64,000 nucleotides of DNA from Pachysolen tannophilus NRRL Y-2460 (taxonomy: Eukaryota > Ascomycota > Pichiomycetes > Alaninales > Pachysolenaceae): NCBI GenBank assembly GCA_001661245.1, contig KV454013.1:1022077-1086076 (forward strand), read 5' to 3'. Below, one piece after another: positions 49,411 through 61,747 of the stretch. The notes under the pieces are model-generated. The model ran no database searches. It worked only from the letters and a program-made list of their open reading frames with translations, and was not told the DNA's origin. The translations under genes were made by a program, and so were the position numbers. Every line of letters starts with the position of its first letter. Positions within the stretch are counted from its first letter, which is position 1.

Positions 49411-52400
49411 ATGAGTGATCAGGTTAGCGCTATAGAGCGGTCGCCTTCTACTGGAACGAGTAAGCAGAATAATGGTACGAGTACTGGTTTTGGAATTGGT
49501 TTTGAAATTGGTGGTGGTGATTTAAATGTTGACGGCGGCGGCAATGGTAGTTTGGGCAGTGGATCCAGTGGATCCACTGGATCCATGTCTTTGAAAACAA
49601 TGCTTGCAAGTGCAAATACAAACAATATAGGTGATTCAGACCATCATGCTAATGTATCGGATACGGATCATGGTCATAACAGTAATAGTAATAATAATAA
49701 TAGCGGTAGAATGTCTATTTCTGCCATGTTATCTTCACCTGTTGATCAATCTCATTTAGAAAATAATGTTGGTGTTGGGAATCAAAGGCAATTACAACAA
49801 AGAAAAATTGATACTAAATCAAAAAATTTAATGGATGTTGTTGATACAACAACAGATTTTTTCTTAAATTCACAACAACAAAAATTACAAAAAGAAAATT
49901 TTTTAAAATTAGCTGTTGATGGATCACTGATGGCTTTTTTCGAAAATTTTCAACAAAAAATTACTGGTTTAGTAGAATTGGATTCATCATTTACAAATAA
50001 ATTTAATGTATTAAAATATTTAGAAAATGAACTGAAATTATTAAATAATGATAATGATGTCACTGTTAGTGTTGATGGTTCATCATTAGTTGCAAAGAAA
50101 TTAATCGAATTTCTTAAAAAAGATCTCTTATCAAAGGATAATAAAATAATGGATAAAGCTGTCAAGAGAGAAAAATTGGTAAAACAAGAATTGGAAATGA
50201 GAATGTTAGAAAGTCAACAACAGCTGTTATATGAGCTGGAAGCTTCCAAGTTGGATGGCGAACATCATGATGCAAAAAATTCAAACAACAACGTTGCTGG
50301 GGAAGGGAAAAGAAAGCGTGGTGGATCCCAAGCTTCTTCTTCTGCAGCAGCAGCAGCAGCCGGTGGATCAGGTACTACTTCTACTTCTACTTCCACTGCT
50401 GACAACCTGATGAATGGACCTCCTCCAAAGAGAAGAAGAGGAGGTCCAAGAGGTGGTAACTCAAGCTTACAAAACTCAACAGTACCAGAAGAAGATGTAA
50501 ATTCACAAAAAGATATTAAAAAGAGAAGACCTGGTGGTGGAAGGAAAAGAACTGCTGCAGGTACTTTGAAAACTGATCTGTCTAATGGTGATGATATACT
50601 GGGAGAAGATCTGGATAATAATAATAATAATAATACTTACTCAACAATTGCATCAAGAAGAAGACGTGGTGGACCAAGAAGAAAGGCAAGTACAGTGGCT
50701 GAAGAAGAAATAGACAAACAGATTAATAGTCAAAATTCCACTTCGGGAACAGGCTCAACTAAAGTAAAGTTGAAATTGAACTTGGCTGCTGGGCCACCAA
50801 CAGAAGAACAACTGCAACTGCAACTGCAACTGAATAAAAATAAGGACCAACATCAAAAAGAAAACCTGTCTGAACAACAACAGCCAAAGAAAAACACTAA
50901 AGAACAAAGAGCAATTGATAAACAATATGATAATGTATACTTGTCAATATGGAAAGATTTATCTAGAAAAGATGGTCCAAAGATATATAGAGTTTATCAA
51001 CAATCTCAACAGGCAAAACAATTAAATTTAAAGAAAACTGCAATGTTGGCAGCAAGAGAATCGAAAAGATGGCAATTACAGACAAATAAATCTCAAAAAG
51101 ATTTACAAACTAAGGCAAGAAGATCCATGAGAGAAATGTTTAGTTTCTGGAAAAAGAATGAAAGAGAGGAAAGAGATTTACGTAAGAAAGCAGAAAAGGA
51201 AGCATTAGACCAGGCAAAACGTGAAGAAGATGAAAGAGAAGCAAAGAGACAATCTAAAAAATTAAACTTTTTAATTACTCAAACAGAATTGTATTCACAT
51301 TTTATTGGTAAAAAAATTAAAACAGATGAAATTGAAGGTTCAATGTCGGATAAAGCTTTAGCATTAAAATCTCAACATCATGGTACAGATCCTGAACTGG
51401 TTAATTTGAAAGATGCAATTAATGATATTAGTTCCATTGATTTTGATGCTCAAAATGATGACGAATTAAAGAAAGCTGCTGCTGCAAATGCACAAACAGC
51501 ATTATTAAAAGCACAACAAAAGGCTAAACAATTCAATAACGACGTTAAAGATATCAACATTGATGATGATGAAATGAATTTCCAAAATCCAACTTCATTT
51601 GGTGATATCACTATTGAACAACCAAAATCTTTGACATGTACTTTGAAAGAATATCAATTGAAAGGTTTAAATTGGTTGGCCAATTTATACGATCAAGGTA
51701 TTAACGGTATCTTGGCAGATGAAATGGGTTTAGGTAAAACTGTTCAAAGTATATCTGTCTTGGCTTACTTGGCTGAAACTCATAATATTTGGGGCCCATT
51801 TTTGGTTGTAACTCCAGCTTCAACATTACATAATTGGCAACAGGAAATTTCCAAATTTCTTCCAAATTTTAAAGTTTTACCATATTGGGGTAATTCAAAA
51901 GATCGTAAAGTTTTAAGAAAATTTTGGGATAGAAAAAAAATTGTTTACGATAAAGATTCTCCTTTCCATGTTTTAGTTACTTCTTATCAATTAGTTGTTG
52001 CTGATGTTCAATATTTTCAAAGAGTTAAATGGCAATATATGATTTTGGATGAAGCACAAGCTATCAAGTCTTCTCAATCCTCTAGATGGAAGTCTTTGTT
52101 GAGTTTCCAGTGCCGTAATAGATTGTTATTGACTGGTACACCAATTCAGAATTCTATGCAAGAATTATGGGCTTTATTACATTTTATCATGCCATCATTA
52201 TTCGATTCTCATGATGAATTTAGCGAATGGTTCTCAAAGGATATCGAGTCTCATGCACAATCAAATACCCAATTAAATGAACAACAATTGAGAAGATTAC
52301 ATGTTATCTTGAAGCCTTTCATGTTGCGTCGTATCAAGAAAAATGTTCAAAGTGAATTGGGTGATAAGATTGAAATTGATCTTTATTGTAATTTGACCAA

Positions 52401-53982
52401 TAGACAAAAGAAGTTATATCAGATGTTGAAAAGTCAAATATCTGTTATGGATTTAATGGATAAATTGAAAGGTGATACTACAACCAGCAAGAATCTAGAT
52501 GAAAATACAGATTCTTTAATGAATTTAGTTATGCAATTTAGAAAAGTTTGTAACCATCCTGATTTGTTTGAAAGAGCTGACACAAAATCAGCTTTTACAT
52601 TTAGTAAATACGCTGTTACTGCTTCATTTTTGAAAGAGTCCCATAAGAAGGAGTTGGATTTTTATTATTCAACTCGTAATGAAATTGAATATAAGCTTCC
52701 TAAGCTTATTTATGATGATTTATTAAGACCTCATGAAAATAATACAATTTTTGATAAAGATTTCAATAGTAACCATTTGTTGAATATTTGGTCTCCAAAT
52801 TATATCAAGGAAAATAATAACAATGATGATGTGTTTACTTGGTTAAAATTCATTTCTATGACAGCGAACGAAATTATTAGAATAGCAAGATCAAATTTAC
52901 TTGAGAATGCTATCAACCTTAGGAATTATAATGATGAATATCCTGGTGATTATTTGAATCGATTTAAGACCGTCTACAATGAAGAGAAGAATTTCAATTT
53001 GAAAGATGATAAATTTTTCTTGATCAATGAATTAAATCCAATCAACAAAGTGAACACTAACATGAACTGTGAATTGAAAGAGTTATTTACTGTTAGAAAG
53101 AAAGTTTATACTGACATGTATTTGAATGTTGCTGAACCTTCAGCTTTTGATCCAGTAGTTGCACCACCTATTGAAATTTCATGTTCAAGGCAGAATTTCA
53201 ATTTTGACAAAGAGAATTCATTATTCAATAGTAAAATCCAGACAGCGTTAATGCCATTAAGTTTGGATTACCAATATGAATTAATGTCGAAAAATATCCC
53301 TATAGATCAGTTCCCTAAAGCGGAAATGTTGCCACTGTCTATCAGTAATAAGATTGGGTTCTCAACGATCCATTTACCATCTATGAAAAGATTTGTCATT
53401 GAATCAGGTAAATTAGCTAAATTAGATCAGTTATTAGTAGGATTGAAAAAACACGATCATAAAGTTTTGATTTATTTCCAGATGACAAGAATGATGGATC
53501 TTATGGAAGAATATTTGAAGTATAAGCAATACAAGTATATTAGATTAGATGGTTCTTCTAAATTGAGTGATAGGAGAGACTTGGTCCACGATTGGCAGAC
53601 CCGTCCAGAGTTATTCATCTTTTTGTTATCTACGAGAGCCGGTGGTTTAGGTATCAACTTAACAGCTGCGGATACGGTTGTCTTTTATGATTCTGACTGG
53701 AACCCAACAATTGACTCACAAGCAATGGACAGAGCACATAGATTAGGACAAACAAGGCAAGTCACTGTTTACAGGTTATTGGTTAAAGGCACAATAGAGG
53801 AGAGAATGAGAGACAGGGCTAAACAGAAAGAACATGTCCAACAAGTGGTCATGGAAGGTAAGGCCAATACTGATGACGAAGTTAGCTCCAACAATAATTC
53901 AAAGGGTAAAAATAGTGCAGTCATTGAGAAGAAAAAGGAGGTAGCCATGTTGTTGTTGGGTAAGGATGAAGATGATATATAG
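49411..53982 (+). CDS. INO80: INO80 chromatin-remodelling ATPase
   Basis: The 1523-residue protein (Ino80 of baker's yeast is 1489) has a long low-complexity N-terminus with K/R/G patches ([10 protein letters not shown] twice). The DBINO/HSA region follows at about 500-640 ([45 protein letters not shown]), which binds Arp4, Arp8 and actin. The SNF2 ATPase has DEMGLGKT (about 770) and DEAQ (about 880). A long insertion splits the two RecA lobes (about 1000-1330), the mark of INO80, where Rvb1/Rvb2 dock. Motifs V/VI ([33 protein letters not shown]) follow. It slides and spaces nucleosomes and exchanges H2A.Z at promoters and stalled forks. Lysine/acid-rich tail; complete. Confidence 0.97.
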   Translation: MSDQVSAIERSPSTGTSKQNNGTSTGFGIGFEIGGGDLNVDGGGNGSLGSGSSGSTGSMSLKTMLASANTNNIGDSDHHANVSDTDHGHNSNSNNNNSGRMSISAMLSSPVDQSHLENNVGVGNQRQLQQRKIDTKSKNLMDVVDTTTDFFLNSQQQKLQKENFLKLAVDGSLMAFFENFQQKITGLVELDSSFTNKFNVLKYLENELKLLNNDNDVTVSVDGSSLVAKKLIEFLKKDLLSKDNKIMDKAVKREKLVKQELEMRMLESQQQLLYELEASKLDGEHHDAKNSNNNVAGEGKRKRGGSQASSSAAAAAAGGSGTTSTSTSTADNLMNGPPPKRRRGGPRGGNSSLQNSTVPEEDVNSQKDIKKRRPGGGRKRTAAGTLKTDLSNGDDILGEDLDNNNNNNTYSTIASRRRRGGPRRKASTVAEEEIDKQINSQNSTSGTGSTKVKLKLNLAAGPPTEEQLQLQLQLNKNKDQHQKENLSEQQQPKKNTKEQRAIDKQYDNVYLSIWKDLSRKDGPKIYRVYQQSQQAKQLNLKKTAMLAARESKRWQLQTNKSQKDLQTKARRSMREMFSFWKKNEREERDLRKKAEKEALDQAKREEDEREAKRQSKKLNFLITQTELYSHFIGKKIKTDEIEGSMSDKALALKSQHHGTDPELVNLKDAINDISSIDFDAQNDDELKKAAAANAQTALLKAQQKAKQFNNDVKDINIDDDEMNFQNPTSFGDITIEQPKSLTCTLKEYQLKGLNWLANLYDQGINGILADEMGLGKTVQSISVLAYLAETHNIWGPFLVVTPASTLHNWQQEISKFLPNFKVLPYWGNSKDRKVLRKFWDRKKIVYDKDSPFHVLVTSYQLVVADVQYFQRVKWQYMILDEAQAIKSSQSSRWKSLLSFQCRNRLLLTGTPIQNSMQELWALLHFIMPSLFDSHDEFSEWFSKDIESHAQSNTQLNEQQLRRLHVILKPFMLRRIKKNVQSELGDKIEIDLYCNLTNRQKKLYQMLKSQISVMDLMDKLKGDTTTSKNLDENTDSLMNLVMQFRKVCNHPDLFERADTKSAFTFSKYAVTASFLKESHKKELDFYYSTRNEIEYKLPKLIYDDLLRPHENNTIFDKDFNSNHLLNIWSPNYIKENNNNDDVFTWLKFISMTANEIIRIARSNLLENAINLRNYNDEYPGDYLNRFKTVYNEEKNFNLKDDKFFLINELNPINKVNTNMNCELKELFTVRKKVYTDMYLNVAEPSAFDPVVAPPIEISCSRQNFNFDKENSLFNSKIQTALMPLSLDYQYELMSKNIPIDQFPKAEMLPLSISNKIGFSTIHLPSMKRFVIESGKLAKLDQLLVGLKKHDHKVLIYFQMTRMMDLMEEYLKYKQYKYIRLDGSSKLSDRRDLVHDWQTRPELFIFLLSTRAGGLGINLTAADTVVFYDSDWNPTIDSQAMDRAHRLGQTRQVTVYRLLVKGTIEERMRDRAKQKEHVQQVVMEGKANTDDEVSSNNNSKGKNSAVIEKKKEVAMLLLGKDEDDI

Positions 53983-54249
53983 ATTTTGATTGTCGTACGC
54001 TTATTTGATTTATGATTTTTTAGTTAGTTAATTTAGGCATTAGTTTTGGAAAATGTACGTTCATTTTTGAATTTAAATTATTTTATAACTATATTAAAAC
54101 AACTCTTATACTCAGTACCAGTACGGAGAAATGAATGCGAACTTGTGAAATAAATAAGAAACAAATTTTTTGAATAAAAAAAAAAAAAAAAAAAAAGGAA
54201 CGAAGAAGAATTAAAAGCAAATCACGAATATCTAAGTTTGTATGATGAT

Positions 54250-56754
54250 CTAGCACCAAGTAAAAACAGGCGGTTTACTATTAACAGTCTGCAATCTTTC
54301 GATGATGACTCTCTTTGAAGCAAGTGAAGATTCATGTATTTGAAACCCAAGATTCTCACTATTTATATTACTGCTGTTATTATTACTATTAACTTTTTTA
54401 TTTGCATTATTATTGACATTATTCTTCAAAACTCCAATGCTGTTTTTATTTTTGCTTCCGCTTCCAATGCTTCCACTGTAATTTGTGTTAGGATCAGTGG
54501 TAATTACTGAATCCATTCCCGAAACAGATGCCAAACCCGTATAACATTGATCCTCATGTGTTGGCAATGTAGGAGAATATTGAGTTGAAGACATTGCCTG
54601 TTGTATTGAATTATTAAATTCATCTTCGTTTATACCACCATTTACTAGTTCACTCCATTTATTTTGAAAGTTTTCATTAAACTGCTCATTTGATATTGGC
54701 GAGGAAGAATTGTTAAAATAATCATATTTATTGGGTGTTATCTTTGCAGAGCTGGCGATGATATTATTATCATTACTCTTGAATGGATTTAAAGATGGTT
54801 CTGCAGCGTCTTCATTTTCACTAATGGTTTCAATAGTTTCTCGCTTTCTAGCAATCGCTGTTTTCACGGGAGATTGCCTTAAACTCTCATCAAATAATTT
54901 AGCTTTGTTTCCTAACGTCAGTTGCTTATTCCATGTTTCATTGTTATTGGATGTTCCAAAGCTGTTGTTTTTATGATTGTTAATATTGATACCAGTTGTA
55001 GCACTTCCTTGTTGCTGCAGTTGATCCCAAATTGGTGTTTCAATAGCGCTAGTCATTATTGAAACTGGAACTTTGACGGGTACGTCCATTTCATCATCCC
55101 AAACCATCATTCTAGTTCTCCTAGCTAGTTCTAAAGGACCCTGACCTGGTGTTTTCAATGTTTCTACAACGTTAAAAGTTTGTCCCTTCATAACTGCCCA
55201 CTGTTTTCTCCACATTCTTTCCTTGAATTCGGTATCTCTTGAAAACATTTCTCTAAACAAGATGGAACTTTCTTCCCACCATGCTGTAGAAGTTAGTAGA
55301 GGTAAATAGTGACGTCTCGTCTTTTCAGTAAATGGTTGTCCTATAATCGATATAGGCAAAAACAACCAACCAAATGGGAAAGACCTCCATTCATCGGGAT
55401 GTTTCCAGGGCCATGAAAGACCTGAATCTATTGCACCAATTTTAACGATTGGCTTTTTTTTATAATTTCCACTTGCCGTGTCGTGGCATAACTTCCACTC
55501 AACTTTAATCATCCAATTATCCAATCCTCTATCGGTATTTCTCATTATATAGTCTAGAATGACTAACTTTTCTAGTTCCTCACGAAACTGTTCCAAAGTA
55601 TCCGGTGTCCATTCAAAAACAGGATCATCAGTATCATATGAGACCGGCTCATCTGAGTATGATGAAAATGTAGGGTTCAGTACCTTTGGTGTCACCACAT
55701 TTTTTTGAGGAAATAAGTCTCTCCAAGATCTAGTTCCAGGAAGAGGGTGCTCTCTTAAGAATTGATCTGCTTCCTGATAACCTTTCAAAAAAAGTTGAAA
55801 TGAACCAACTTTTTTCGGTAATGGTTTTCTATTAAGCTTGATGGCAAGTTGATCAAAAAAGGAATAATAAAAAGTCTCCGATGATAAGAAAACTGTATCA
55901 GTAAAAGGAACAATGTATGATTGTAATTGCCTATCTAACAAGCACGCTGCTGATTCACAAATGTAGCCCAAGTTCGGAATCAAGCAACTTCTTCCAAAGA
56001 AACAAGGAAACAAATTTCTATGAATGAATTTTGACCATTTTGGAGTCAATGGACCATAAGGTTCTTCATCTTTTGGCTTGAAAACAGCAACAACTTCTTT
56101 GTTGCAATTGTAAACAAAATAACATCCAGAAGATCCCGTTGCAATCCTTTTGGGCAATATTCCTCTTTCAATAGCTTCAACGGCATCATCCACAACAACA
56201 TCAAACAGCGCTTTAGTTGCATGACCACTATTTGCAGTATTTACAAGCTCTTCTTTTGTGATAGGCTCAATATCAGGAGGTGCCTTAAAAACCGAATATT
56301 GAATTTCTGTTGGCTTTCCTTCCAAGTTTTTAGAGGAAACAACAACCCATTTGGGCAAATGAACAAGGCTCTTTGTCCATTTACCGACTTTACTATTTAT
56401 CAGCTCAAATGACATATTCGAATGATTTCTCGAAGGTCTCTTTGGTGAATTCTTCTTGGGAAATGATACCAAATTACCACCAGATCCATCATTACCTTGA
56501 TCAGAAATCGTCAGTCTAGAGATGATCATAGGTTCCTCAGCTTTTGGTTCCGTTTTGATCACCTTATTTGGTAAAATTGCATTGTTGGGTTGGTTATCAT
56601 TAGCAGCTAAATAGTCTAAACCAGAAACGTTATTGTTATTACCCTTATCACTTCCGCCATTAAGGCCATCACCATCATTTCCGTCAGAGTAACCGCCAAC
56701 CCAGTCACCGCCTTCTGCTTCATTACGCTTCTTGTGCTTCTTCGTGCTATGCAT
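54250..56754 (-). CDS. LSB6: Type II phosphatidylinositol 4-kinase Lsb6
   Basis: The PI3/4-kinase type II fold spans about residues 190-510. It starts with SSGCYFVYNCNKEVVAVFKPKDEEPYGP (nucleotide loop and lysine). The Cys-rich CFFGRSCLIP, which in the family carries palmitoylation, follows. It ends with catalytic YIMRNTDRGLDNWMIK (about 406) and IGAIDSGLSWPWKHP (about 441, DxG metal site). Lsb6 makes PI4P on vacuolar and plasma membranes, and binds Las17 to drive actin-based endosome movement. At 834 residues it is longer than baker's yeast Lsb6 (607) because of an Asn/Asp-rich N-terminus and an Asn/Ser-rich C-terminal extension. It diverges from RSE1 with 160 bases between starts. Confidence 0.93.
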   Translation of the reverse strand: MHSTKKHKKRNEAEGGDWVGGYSDGNDGDGLNGGSDKGNNNNVSGLDYLAANDNQPNNAILPNKVIKTEPKAEEPMIISRLTISDQGNDGSGGNLVSFPKKNSPKRPSRNHSNMSFELINSKVGKWTKSLVHLPKWVVVSSKNLEGKPTEIQYSVFKAPPDIEPITKEELVNTANSGHATKALFDVVVDDAVEAIERGILPKRIATGSSGCYFVYNCNKEVVAVFKPKDEEPYGPLTPKWSKFIHRNLFPCFFGRSCLIPNLGYICESAACLLDRQLQSYIVPFTDTVFLSSETFYYSFFDQLAIKLNRKPLPKKVGSFQLFLKGYQEADQFLREHPLPGTRSWRDLFPQKNVVTPKVLNPTFSSYSDEPVSYDTDDPVFEWTPDTLEQFREELEKLVILDYIMRNTDRGLDNWMIKVEWKLCHDTASGNYKKKPIVKIGAIDSGLSWPWKHPDEWRSFPFGWLFLPISIIGQPFTEKTRRHYLPLLTSTAWWEESSILFREMFSRDTEFKERMWRKQWAVMKGQTFNVVETLKTPGQGPLELARRTRMMVWDDEMDVPVKVPVSIMTSAIETPIWDQLQQQGSATTGININNHKNNSFGTSNNNETWNKQLTLGNKAKLFDESLRQSPVKTAIARKRETIETISENEDAAEPSLNPFKSNDNNIIASSAKITPNKYDYFNNSSSPISNEQFNENFQNKWSELVNGGINEDEFNNSIQQAMSSTQYSPTLPTHEDQCYTGLASVSGMDSVITTDPNTNYSGSIGSGSKNKNSIGVLKNNVNNNANKKVNSNNNSSNINSENLGFQIHESSLASKRVIIERLQTVNSKPPVFTWC

Positions 56755-56914
56755 TTCTCAAAGGCCCAGCTATTTCAATTAGCAGTGGTCCTGCACAAAT
56801 TTTTGTAAATGATTTTTAAAGAGGAAAACTTTTTTAATTTTATAATTGATATCACAATAAATACAAAAGAATTTTATTATCGAATTACATGTTTCAGGTT
56901 CATATTTGGAGGTT

Positions 56915-59900
56915 ATGTCTTCTATGGATCCAGAATTGTACTTATATAACCTTACTTTAAATAAACCTTTTGCTTCTATTGGGTCAATTGTGGGTTATTT
57001 TACAAATGTTGATAAAAATTCACAAAAGAAGAGAAAATATCAAGAGTTGATAATTGCAACGAATTCTAGTTTACACTTGTACCGGTTGAATCCGAATGAA
57101 GGGAAGCTTATAAAGATATTGGAGCATGATTGCTTTAGTGTGATTAGAGCTATTGATGTGTTTAGAGTACCAGGAGGTTCAAAAGATTGTGTGGTGTTAA
57201 CATCTGATAGCGGTAATTTAACTTTATTGACATTGAATCAAAGTAATACTAAATTTGAAATTATACATAATGAACCTTATGCTAAGACTGGATTGAGAAG
57301 GATTACTCCTGGGGAATATATTTCTGTTGATGGTAAAAATAGAGCGATGATGATATCCGCTATTGAAAAAAACAAGTTAATTTATATTTTGAACCGGGAC
57401 AGTGATGATTCAATATTGATTTCATCTCCATTAGAGGCAAATAAATCAAAGAATTTGACATTTTTCACTTGTGGTTTGGATGTAGGATATGATAATCCTT
57501 TATTTGTATCAATTGAATGCAATTATGAAGATGATACAAATCAAGGTAAAAAATTTTTAAATTATTATCAATTAGATCTTGGTTTAAACCATGTTTTAAA
57601 GAAATATTCTGAACAAATTCCAGATACTTCAAACTATTTATTATCAATACCCGGAGGTGCTGATGGACCTTCTGGTGTATTACTATGTTCAAAAAATCTT
57701 ATTCAATACAAGTTTTTAAATAAGAAAAATCATTCAATTCCATTACCAAGAAGAAGAAATCTGAATTTAGAAAGTTTTATTATAAGTGGTATAGTTCATA
57801 AGATGAAAGGTTCTTTCTTCATACTACTACAAAATAACTTGGGAGATTTGTTCAAAATAACAATAGATTACAATTCAGAAACAATTGATAATCCAGGTGA
57901 TGTTAATTCAATTGAAATTCAATATTTTGATACATTGCCAATAACTAAAAAATTGTTAATTTTTAAATCTGGATTTTTGTTTGCTGATAGTGAAAATTCT
58001 GATAAATATTTATATCAGTTTGAAAAATTGGGCGATGATGATGAAAATGCGAAAAGTTGGAATTCTACTAATTATCCTGATGAAGAATCTGTGTTTGAAG
58101 ATGAAGATGTAACTTTTGACATTAAGAGTTTGGATAATTTGGGGTTGGTAGATATCTTGGAGTCTATCAATCCAGTCGTTGATACAAAGTTATTAAAGTT
58201 GCCAAAGACAAGAGACGATAGCGATTTAGAAGATATACCTACATTATACTCGCTTTGTGGAACAGGCGCAAGATCTTCCTTAAAAATTTTAAATCATGAA
58301 ATCTTAACTAATGAATTGGTTTCATCTGAATTACCAGCTGATGCTCAGAAAGTTTTTACCACAAAATTATCTTCTTCTGATGAATTTGATAAATACTTGG
58401 TTTTATCATTTGTAGATGGAACATTGGTGTTGAGTATAGGTGAGACCGTTGAAGAAGTTACAAATAGTGGGTTCTCATTAGCTTCTCCAACAGTTGGAGT
58501 TCAGCAACTAGGAACTAATTCAGTAGCACAGATTCATTCAAATGGCATTAGATATTTGACTTATGATAAGAATAATCAAGCAGCAGAACCTAACTTAACT
58601 GAATGGTTTCCTCCAGCAGGTATTAAAATTCAATCATGTTCATCAACGAGTACACAAATCATATTAGGGTTATCAAATAGAGAACTAGTTTATTTTGAGC
58701 TTGATGAGAAAGACGAGTTAATTGAATTTAATCAAAGAGTTGAGATGTCAGCACAGATTTTGTCATTATCTTTAGGTGATTTGAACCTGAAAAATAAATT
58801 ACGATCTAAATTTTTAGCTGTTGGTACTGCAGATGAAATGATCAGCATATTGAGTTGTGACCCTGATGATTGTTTAGAAGTTTTATCTACTCAATTACTT
58901 AGTTCTCAACCATCTGATTTGATGATTATGGAAATGCTGAATCAATATAGCTCTGGTATTAATTCTGAAGCCATTCCTTCTTCATCATCTTTGTATCTTC
59001 ATATTGGTATGAAGGATGGTATATATGCGAGAGTATTGTTAGATGAACGCTCTGGAGAGGTTTCAGATTCTAGAAGATGTGTGATCGGAACAAAACCTGT
59101 TAAATTAGCTCATGTAAATATATCAAATCAAAATATGATTATGATTTTTTCATCAAGGACTTTCATTGGTTTCAACAGTAAAATGTCGTCTTTAGCAAAT
59201 GATTTCAAAGTCTTACCTTTAAAGGATAAAATTTTTACTTATTCCTTTAATTTTAAAAGTGAAGATTGTCAGGAAAATGGTTGTGTTGGTGTTTATAGAA
59301 ATAATTTGACAATCTTCACCATTAACGAAGTGGCGAATGATTTATTAATCGAAAGCATTGGGCTAAGATATACTCCTAAGAAGATGTGTGAATCTAATAA
59401 AGACAATGGAATTATGTATGTTATTGAAAGTGATTACAATATCACTTCACCTTTTGTCAAAGAAGATGTAGCTGAAGAAGATTTAAAGAATGGTCAACAA
59501 ATAGAACATGATGAAAACGAGGATGTTGAAATTTATCAGCAATTTGGATATCCTCAAGAACAGAATAAGTGGGGGTCTTGTATTCAAGTTGTATCTACGA
59601 TTGACAAGTCAATTTTACAAACTGTGGAGTTGATTAATGGGAACCAAGCTGCTTTTAGTTTAACCCAATGTACTTTTAAGAAGGAAGATAATGGCGATGA
59701 AAGTGAAGGAGAAGACTATTTGATAGTTGGTGTATCATCAAATCAAACTTTTTTACCAAATGGATCAACGGAAAATTGCTTGTTATGTTTCAAAATATTG
59801 TCCAATGGTTTATTGAAATTTATCCACAAGACCAAGACAGACTCGTTACCTTTAGCGATGACTAGTTTCCAAAATAAACTATTAATTGGGTTGCAAAATA

Positions 59901-60679
59901 ATTTAATTTTGTATGATTTAGGTTTGAAACAATTATTAAGAAAGTCTTTTGCATCTTTAAATTGTAAGCAAATAGTTAAGATTGAGGTGATGAAAGATAG
60001 GGTTGTCATTGGTGATATCAGGAACAGTATAATTTTTTTAACGTATACACTGCTTGATAACAAGTTTATACCTTTCATTGAGGATGTGATGTCCAGACAT
60101 ATAACTACGTTCAAGATGATTGATTATGACACCGTTATAGGAGGTGATAAATTTGGTAATATCTTTTTGTTGAGATGTAGTTCGGAAGCTTCCGATATGA
60201 CAGTTGAAGATAATCATGGAACATACTTACTGACAAAGGAGAAATTTTTAAATGGTGCTCCTTATAGATTAAACAATCTTTGTAATTTTTACTTACAAGA
60301 TATTCCTACATCATTTAATAAAGGGCAGCTAAGTTTAAATAGCTATAGTGGTTCTGATTCTCTCATATATACGGGATTACAAGGAACCATAGGTATATTA
60401 TTACCAATGGTTTTCAAATCAGAGATTACATTTTTTGTTAAACTTCAAAATCTTTTAAGAGAAGAGTTACTGGAGTATGGATATTTGATTACAGGAAGAG
60501 ATAATTTAAAGTATAGGAGTTATTACTCCCCTACAAAGGGAGTAATTGATGGAGATTTGATTGAAAAATTTTCTATGTTAAATTACAGTGGTAAATCCAA
60601 GATTTCTAAGATATTGGATAGGACTCCAAAAGAAGTGGAAAAGAAAATCATTGAGATGAGGTTAAGAGTTTACTTTTGA
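56915..60679 (+). CDS. RSE1: Splicing factor Rse1 (SF3B3/SAP130)
   Basis: The protein has 1254 residues from the ATG at 56915, the first in the frame (the open frame begins with TTG earlier). It has the three WD-like beta-propeller build of the DDB1/CPSF-A family. Recognisable blocks are MSSMDPELYLYNLTLNKPFASIGSIVGYF near the N-terminus, ELIIATNSSLHLYRLNPNEGKL, SKFLAVGTADEMISILSCDPDDCLE, and the C-terminal RDNLKYRSYYSPTKGVIDGDLIEKF, almost identical to human SF3B3. It is a scaffold of the SF3b part of U2 snRNP, holding Hsh155 and Rds3 near the branch point. No breaks. Its presence fits a genome that keeps TACTAAC introns (STT4, HIT1 here). Confidence 0.95.
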   Translation: MSSMDPELYLYNLTLNKPFASIGSIVGYFTNVDKNSQKKRKYQELIIATNSSLHLYRLNPNEGKLIKILEHDCFSVIRAIDVFRVPGGSKDCVVLTSDSGNLTLLTLNQSNTKFEIIHNEPYAKTGLRRITPGEYISVDGKNRAMMISAIEKNKLIYILNRDSDDSILISSPLEANKSKNLTFFTCGLDVGYDNPLFVSIECNYEDDTNQGKKFLNYYQLDLGLNHVLKKYSEQIPDTSNYLLSIPGGADGPSGVLLCSKNLIQYKFLNKKNHSIPLPRRRNLNLESFIISGIVHKMKGSFFILLQNNLGDLFKITIDYNSETIDNPGDVNSIEIQYFDTLPITKKLLIFKSGFLFADSENSDKYLYQFEKLGDDDENAKSWNSTNYPDEESVFEDEDVTFDIKSLDNLGLVDILESINPVVDTKLLKLPKTRDDSDLEDIPTLYSLCGTGARSSLKILNHEILTNELVSSELPADAQKVFTTKLSSSDEFDKYLVLSFVDGTLVLSIGETVEEVTNSGFSLASPTVGVQQLGTNSVAQIHSNGIRYLTYDKNNQAAEPNLTEWFPPAGIKIQSCSSTSTQIILGLSNRELVYFELDEKDELIEFNQRVEMSAQILSLSLGDLNLKNKLRSKFLAVGTADEMISILSCDPDDCLEVLSTQLLSSQPSDLMIMEMLNQYSSGINSEAIPSSSSLYLHIGMKDGIYARVLLDERSGEVSDSRRCVIGTKPVKLAHVNISNQNMIMIFSSRTFIGFNSKMSSLANDFKVLPLKDKIFTYSFNFKSEDCQENGCVGVYRNNLTIFTINEVANDLLIESIGLRYTPKKMCESNKDNGIMYVIESDYNITSPFVKEDVAEEDLKNGQQIEHDENEDVEIYQQFGYPQEQNKWGSCIQVVSTIDKSILQTVELINGNQAAFSLTQCTFKKEDNGDESEGEDYLIVGVSSNQTFLPNGSTENCLLCFKILSNGLLKFIHKTKTDSLPLAMTSFQNKLLIGLQNNLILYDLGLKQLLRKSFASLNCKQIVKIEVMKDRVVIGDIRNSIIFLTYTLLDNKFIPFIEDVMSRHITTFKMIDYDTVIGGDKFGNIFLLRCSSEASDMTVEDNHGTYLLTKEKFLNGAPYRLNNLCNFYLQDIPTSFNKGQLSLNSYSGSDSLIYTGLQGTIGILLPMVFKSEITFFVKLQNLLREELLEYGYLITGRDNLKYRSYYSPTKGVIDGDLIEKFSMLNYSGKSKISKILDRTPKEVEKKIIEMRLRVYF

Positions 60680-60826
60680 ATAAAAAAATTTTTTATAGAT
60701 ATTAATTTGTAATATTAGAATAAATAAATAAGAAAAAAGACAATAGTTTTAAAATAATAATAAAAAAAAAAGGAAAAGAATTTACAAGAATTTTGTTCTA
60801 TAGCTCATATATCCAAGAATAACTTT

Positions 60827-61747
60827 TTAGCTTCCTCTATACAATTCTTTAATGATTCTACCGTTGAAGACAGTTTCGGTAACAATTCCCTCACAGTTAA
60901 CAGGGAAAACTCTTCCATACCAAATACTTTCACCTTTTTCATTGAAATAAATAACATTTCCGGCAAATGCGTGACCACCAATATGTGAGATAATACCAAC
61001 TTTAATATCTTTGTTGGTCAATTGCTTTGATTTTAAAATTTTATGAAATTCATCACAAAGAGCTGGTCCCAATATTCCACATCGCACATCTCTTTTCATG
61101 TGACCACAAGCTAATAATAATTTACTAGTATTATCATAATTCTCAAAAGATTCTTGTAATTGCAATCTTTCAGCTTCTGTTTCAGCATCCAATGGATATA
61201 AGAAAGCGTTTATAAAGTTTTTCAATGTTTGTTCATCTTTCATTAAATTTTTGGGAAATTTAATTAATTTATTATCCGGATATAACAATAGTTGAATATA
61301 ATCTTCAAAATCATTTTCAATATCATTGAAAAAATTTTGATTTTCCTTCAAGGAAACGTTAGATATCAGTACTGGATGATATGGAGAAGTCAAACTTCTT
61401 TTAAATTTAGAAAATTGTGAAAGTAAACTCTCTGTATCTGACTCAATTCTCGATTCCCAATCTTTTGGAGATTTCTCTTTATCTAATATCAACAAGTGTT
61501 TCCAAATATTAGCCTTTGATGAAGCCAATGGCCTACTGGTATCTATCTGCTTTGAAGGTGGAAACTCGAAATCTGATATACAAGCACATGAAGCTTCAAC
61601 TTCAGGAGTTATTGGGCATTTTTCAACAAATACTGGATTCAATGGATTTAACGATTTTTGAAAATTGATCATGATTGAAAAACCTCTTTTAAAATTATTT
61701 ACAAAACACAATTTTCTTACTGCACCCATCATTTTCATCCTTAACAT
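60827..61747 (-). CDS. AIM32: Mitochondrial thioredoxin-like [2Fe-2S] protein Aim32
   Basis: The 306-residue protein (Aim32 of baker's yeast is 311) belongs to the sucrase/ferredoxin-like family. The C-terminal thioredoxin-like domain binds a 2Fe-2S cluster through two Cys and two His. Here these are C214 and C223 (CGHMKRDVRC) and H255 and H259 (HIGGH), with the family spacing. The N-terminus is basic and lacks acids (VRKLCFVNNFKRGFSI), fitting a mitochondrial presequence. Further CxC-type pairs (CPITPEVEASCAC) lie near residue 43. Aim32 works in matrix and intermembrane-space redox quality control of imported proteins. Convergent with RSE1 (147 bases) and divergent from the hydrolase gene. 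Confidence 0.87.
   Translation of the reverse strand: MLRMKMMGAVRKLCFVNNFKRGFSIMINFQKSLNPLNPVFVEKCPITPEVEASCACISDFEFPPSKQIDTSRPLASSKANIWKHLLILDKEKSPKDWESRIESDTESLLSQFSKFKRSLTSPYHPVLISNVSLKENQNFFNDIENDFEDYIQLLLYPDNKLIKFPKNLMKDEQTLKNFINAFLYPLDAETEAERLQLQESFENYDNTSKLLLACGHMKRDVRCGILGPALCDEFHKILKSKQLTNKDIKVGIISHIGGHAFAGNVIYFNEKGESIWYGRVFPVNCEGIVTETVFNGRIIKELYRGS

Noticed and set aside
49558-49584. Triple GGATCC in the INO80 5' coding region
   Set aside because: Encodes a Gly/Ser linker-like stretch (GSSGSTGS); ordinary coding microsatellite.
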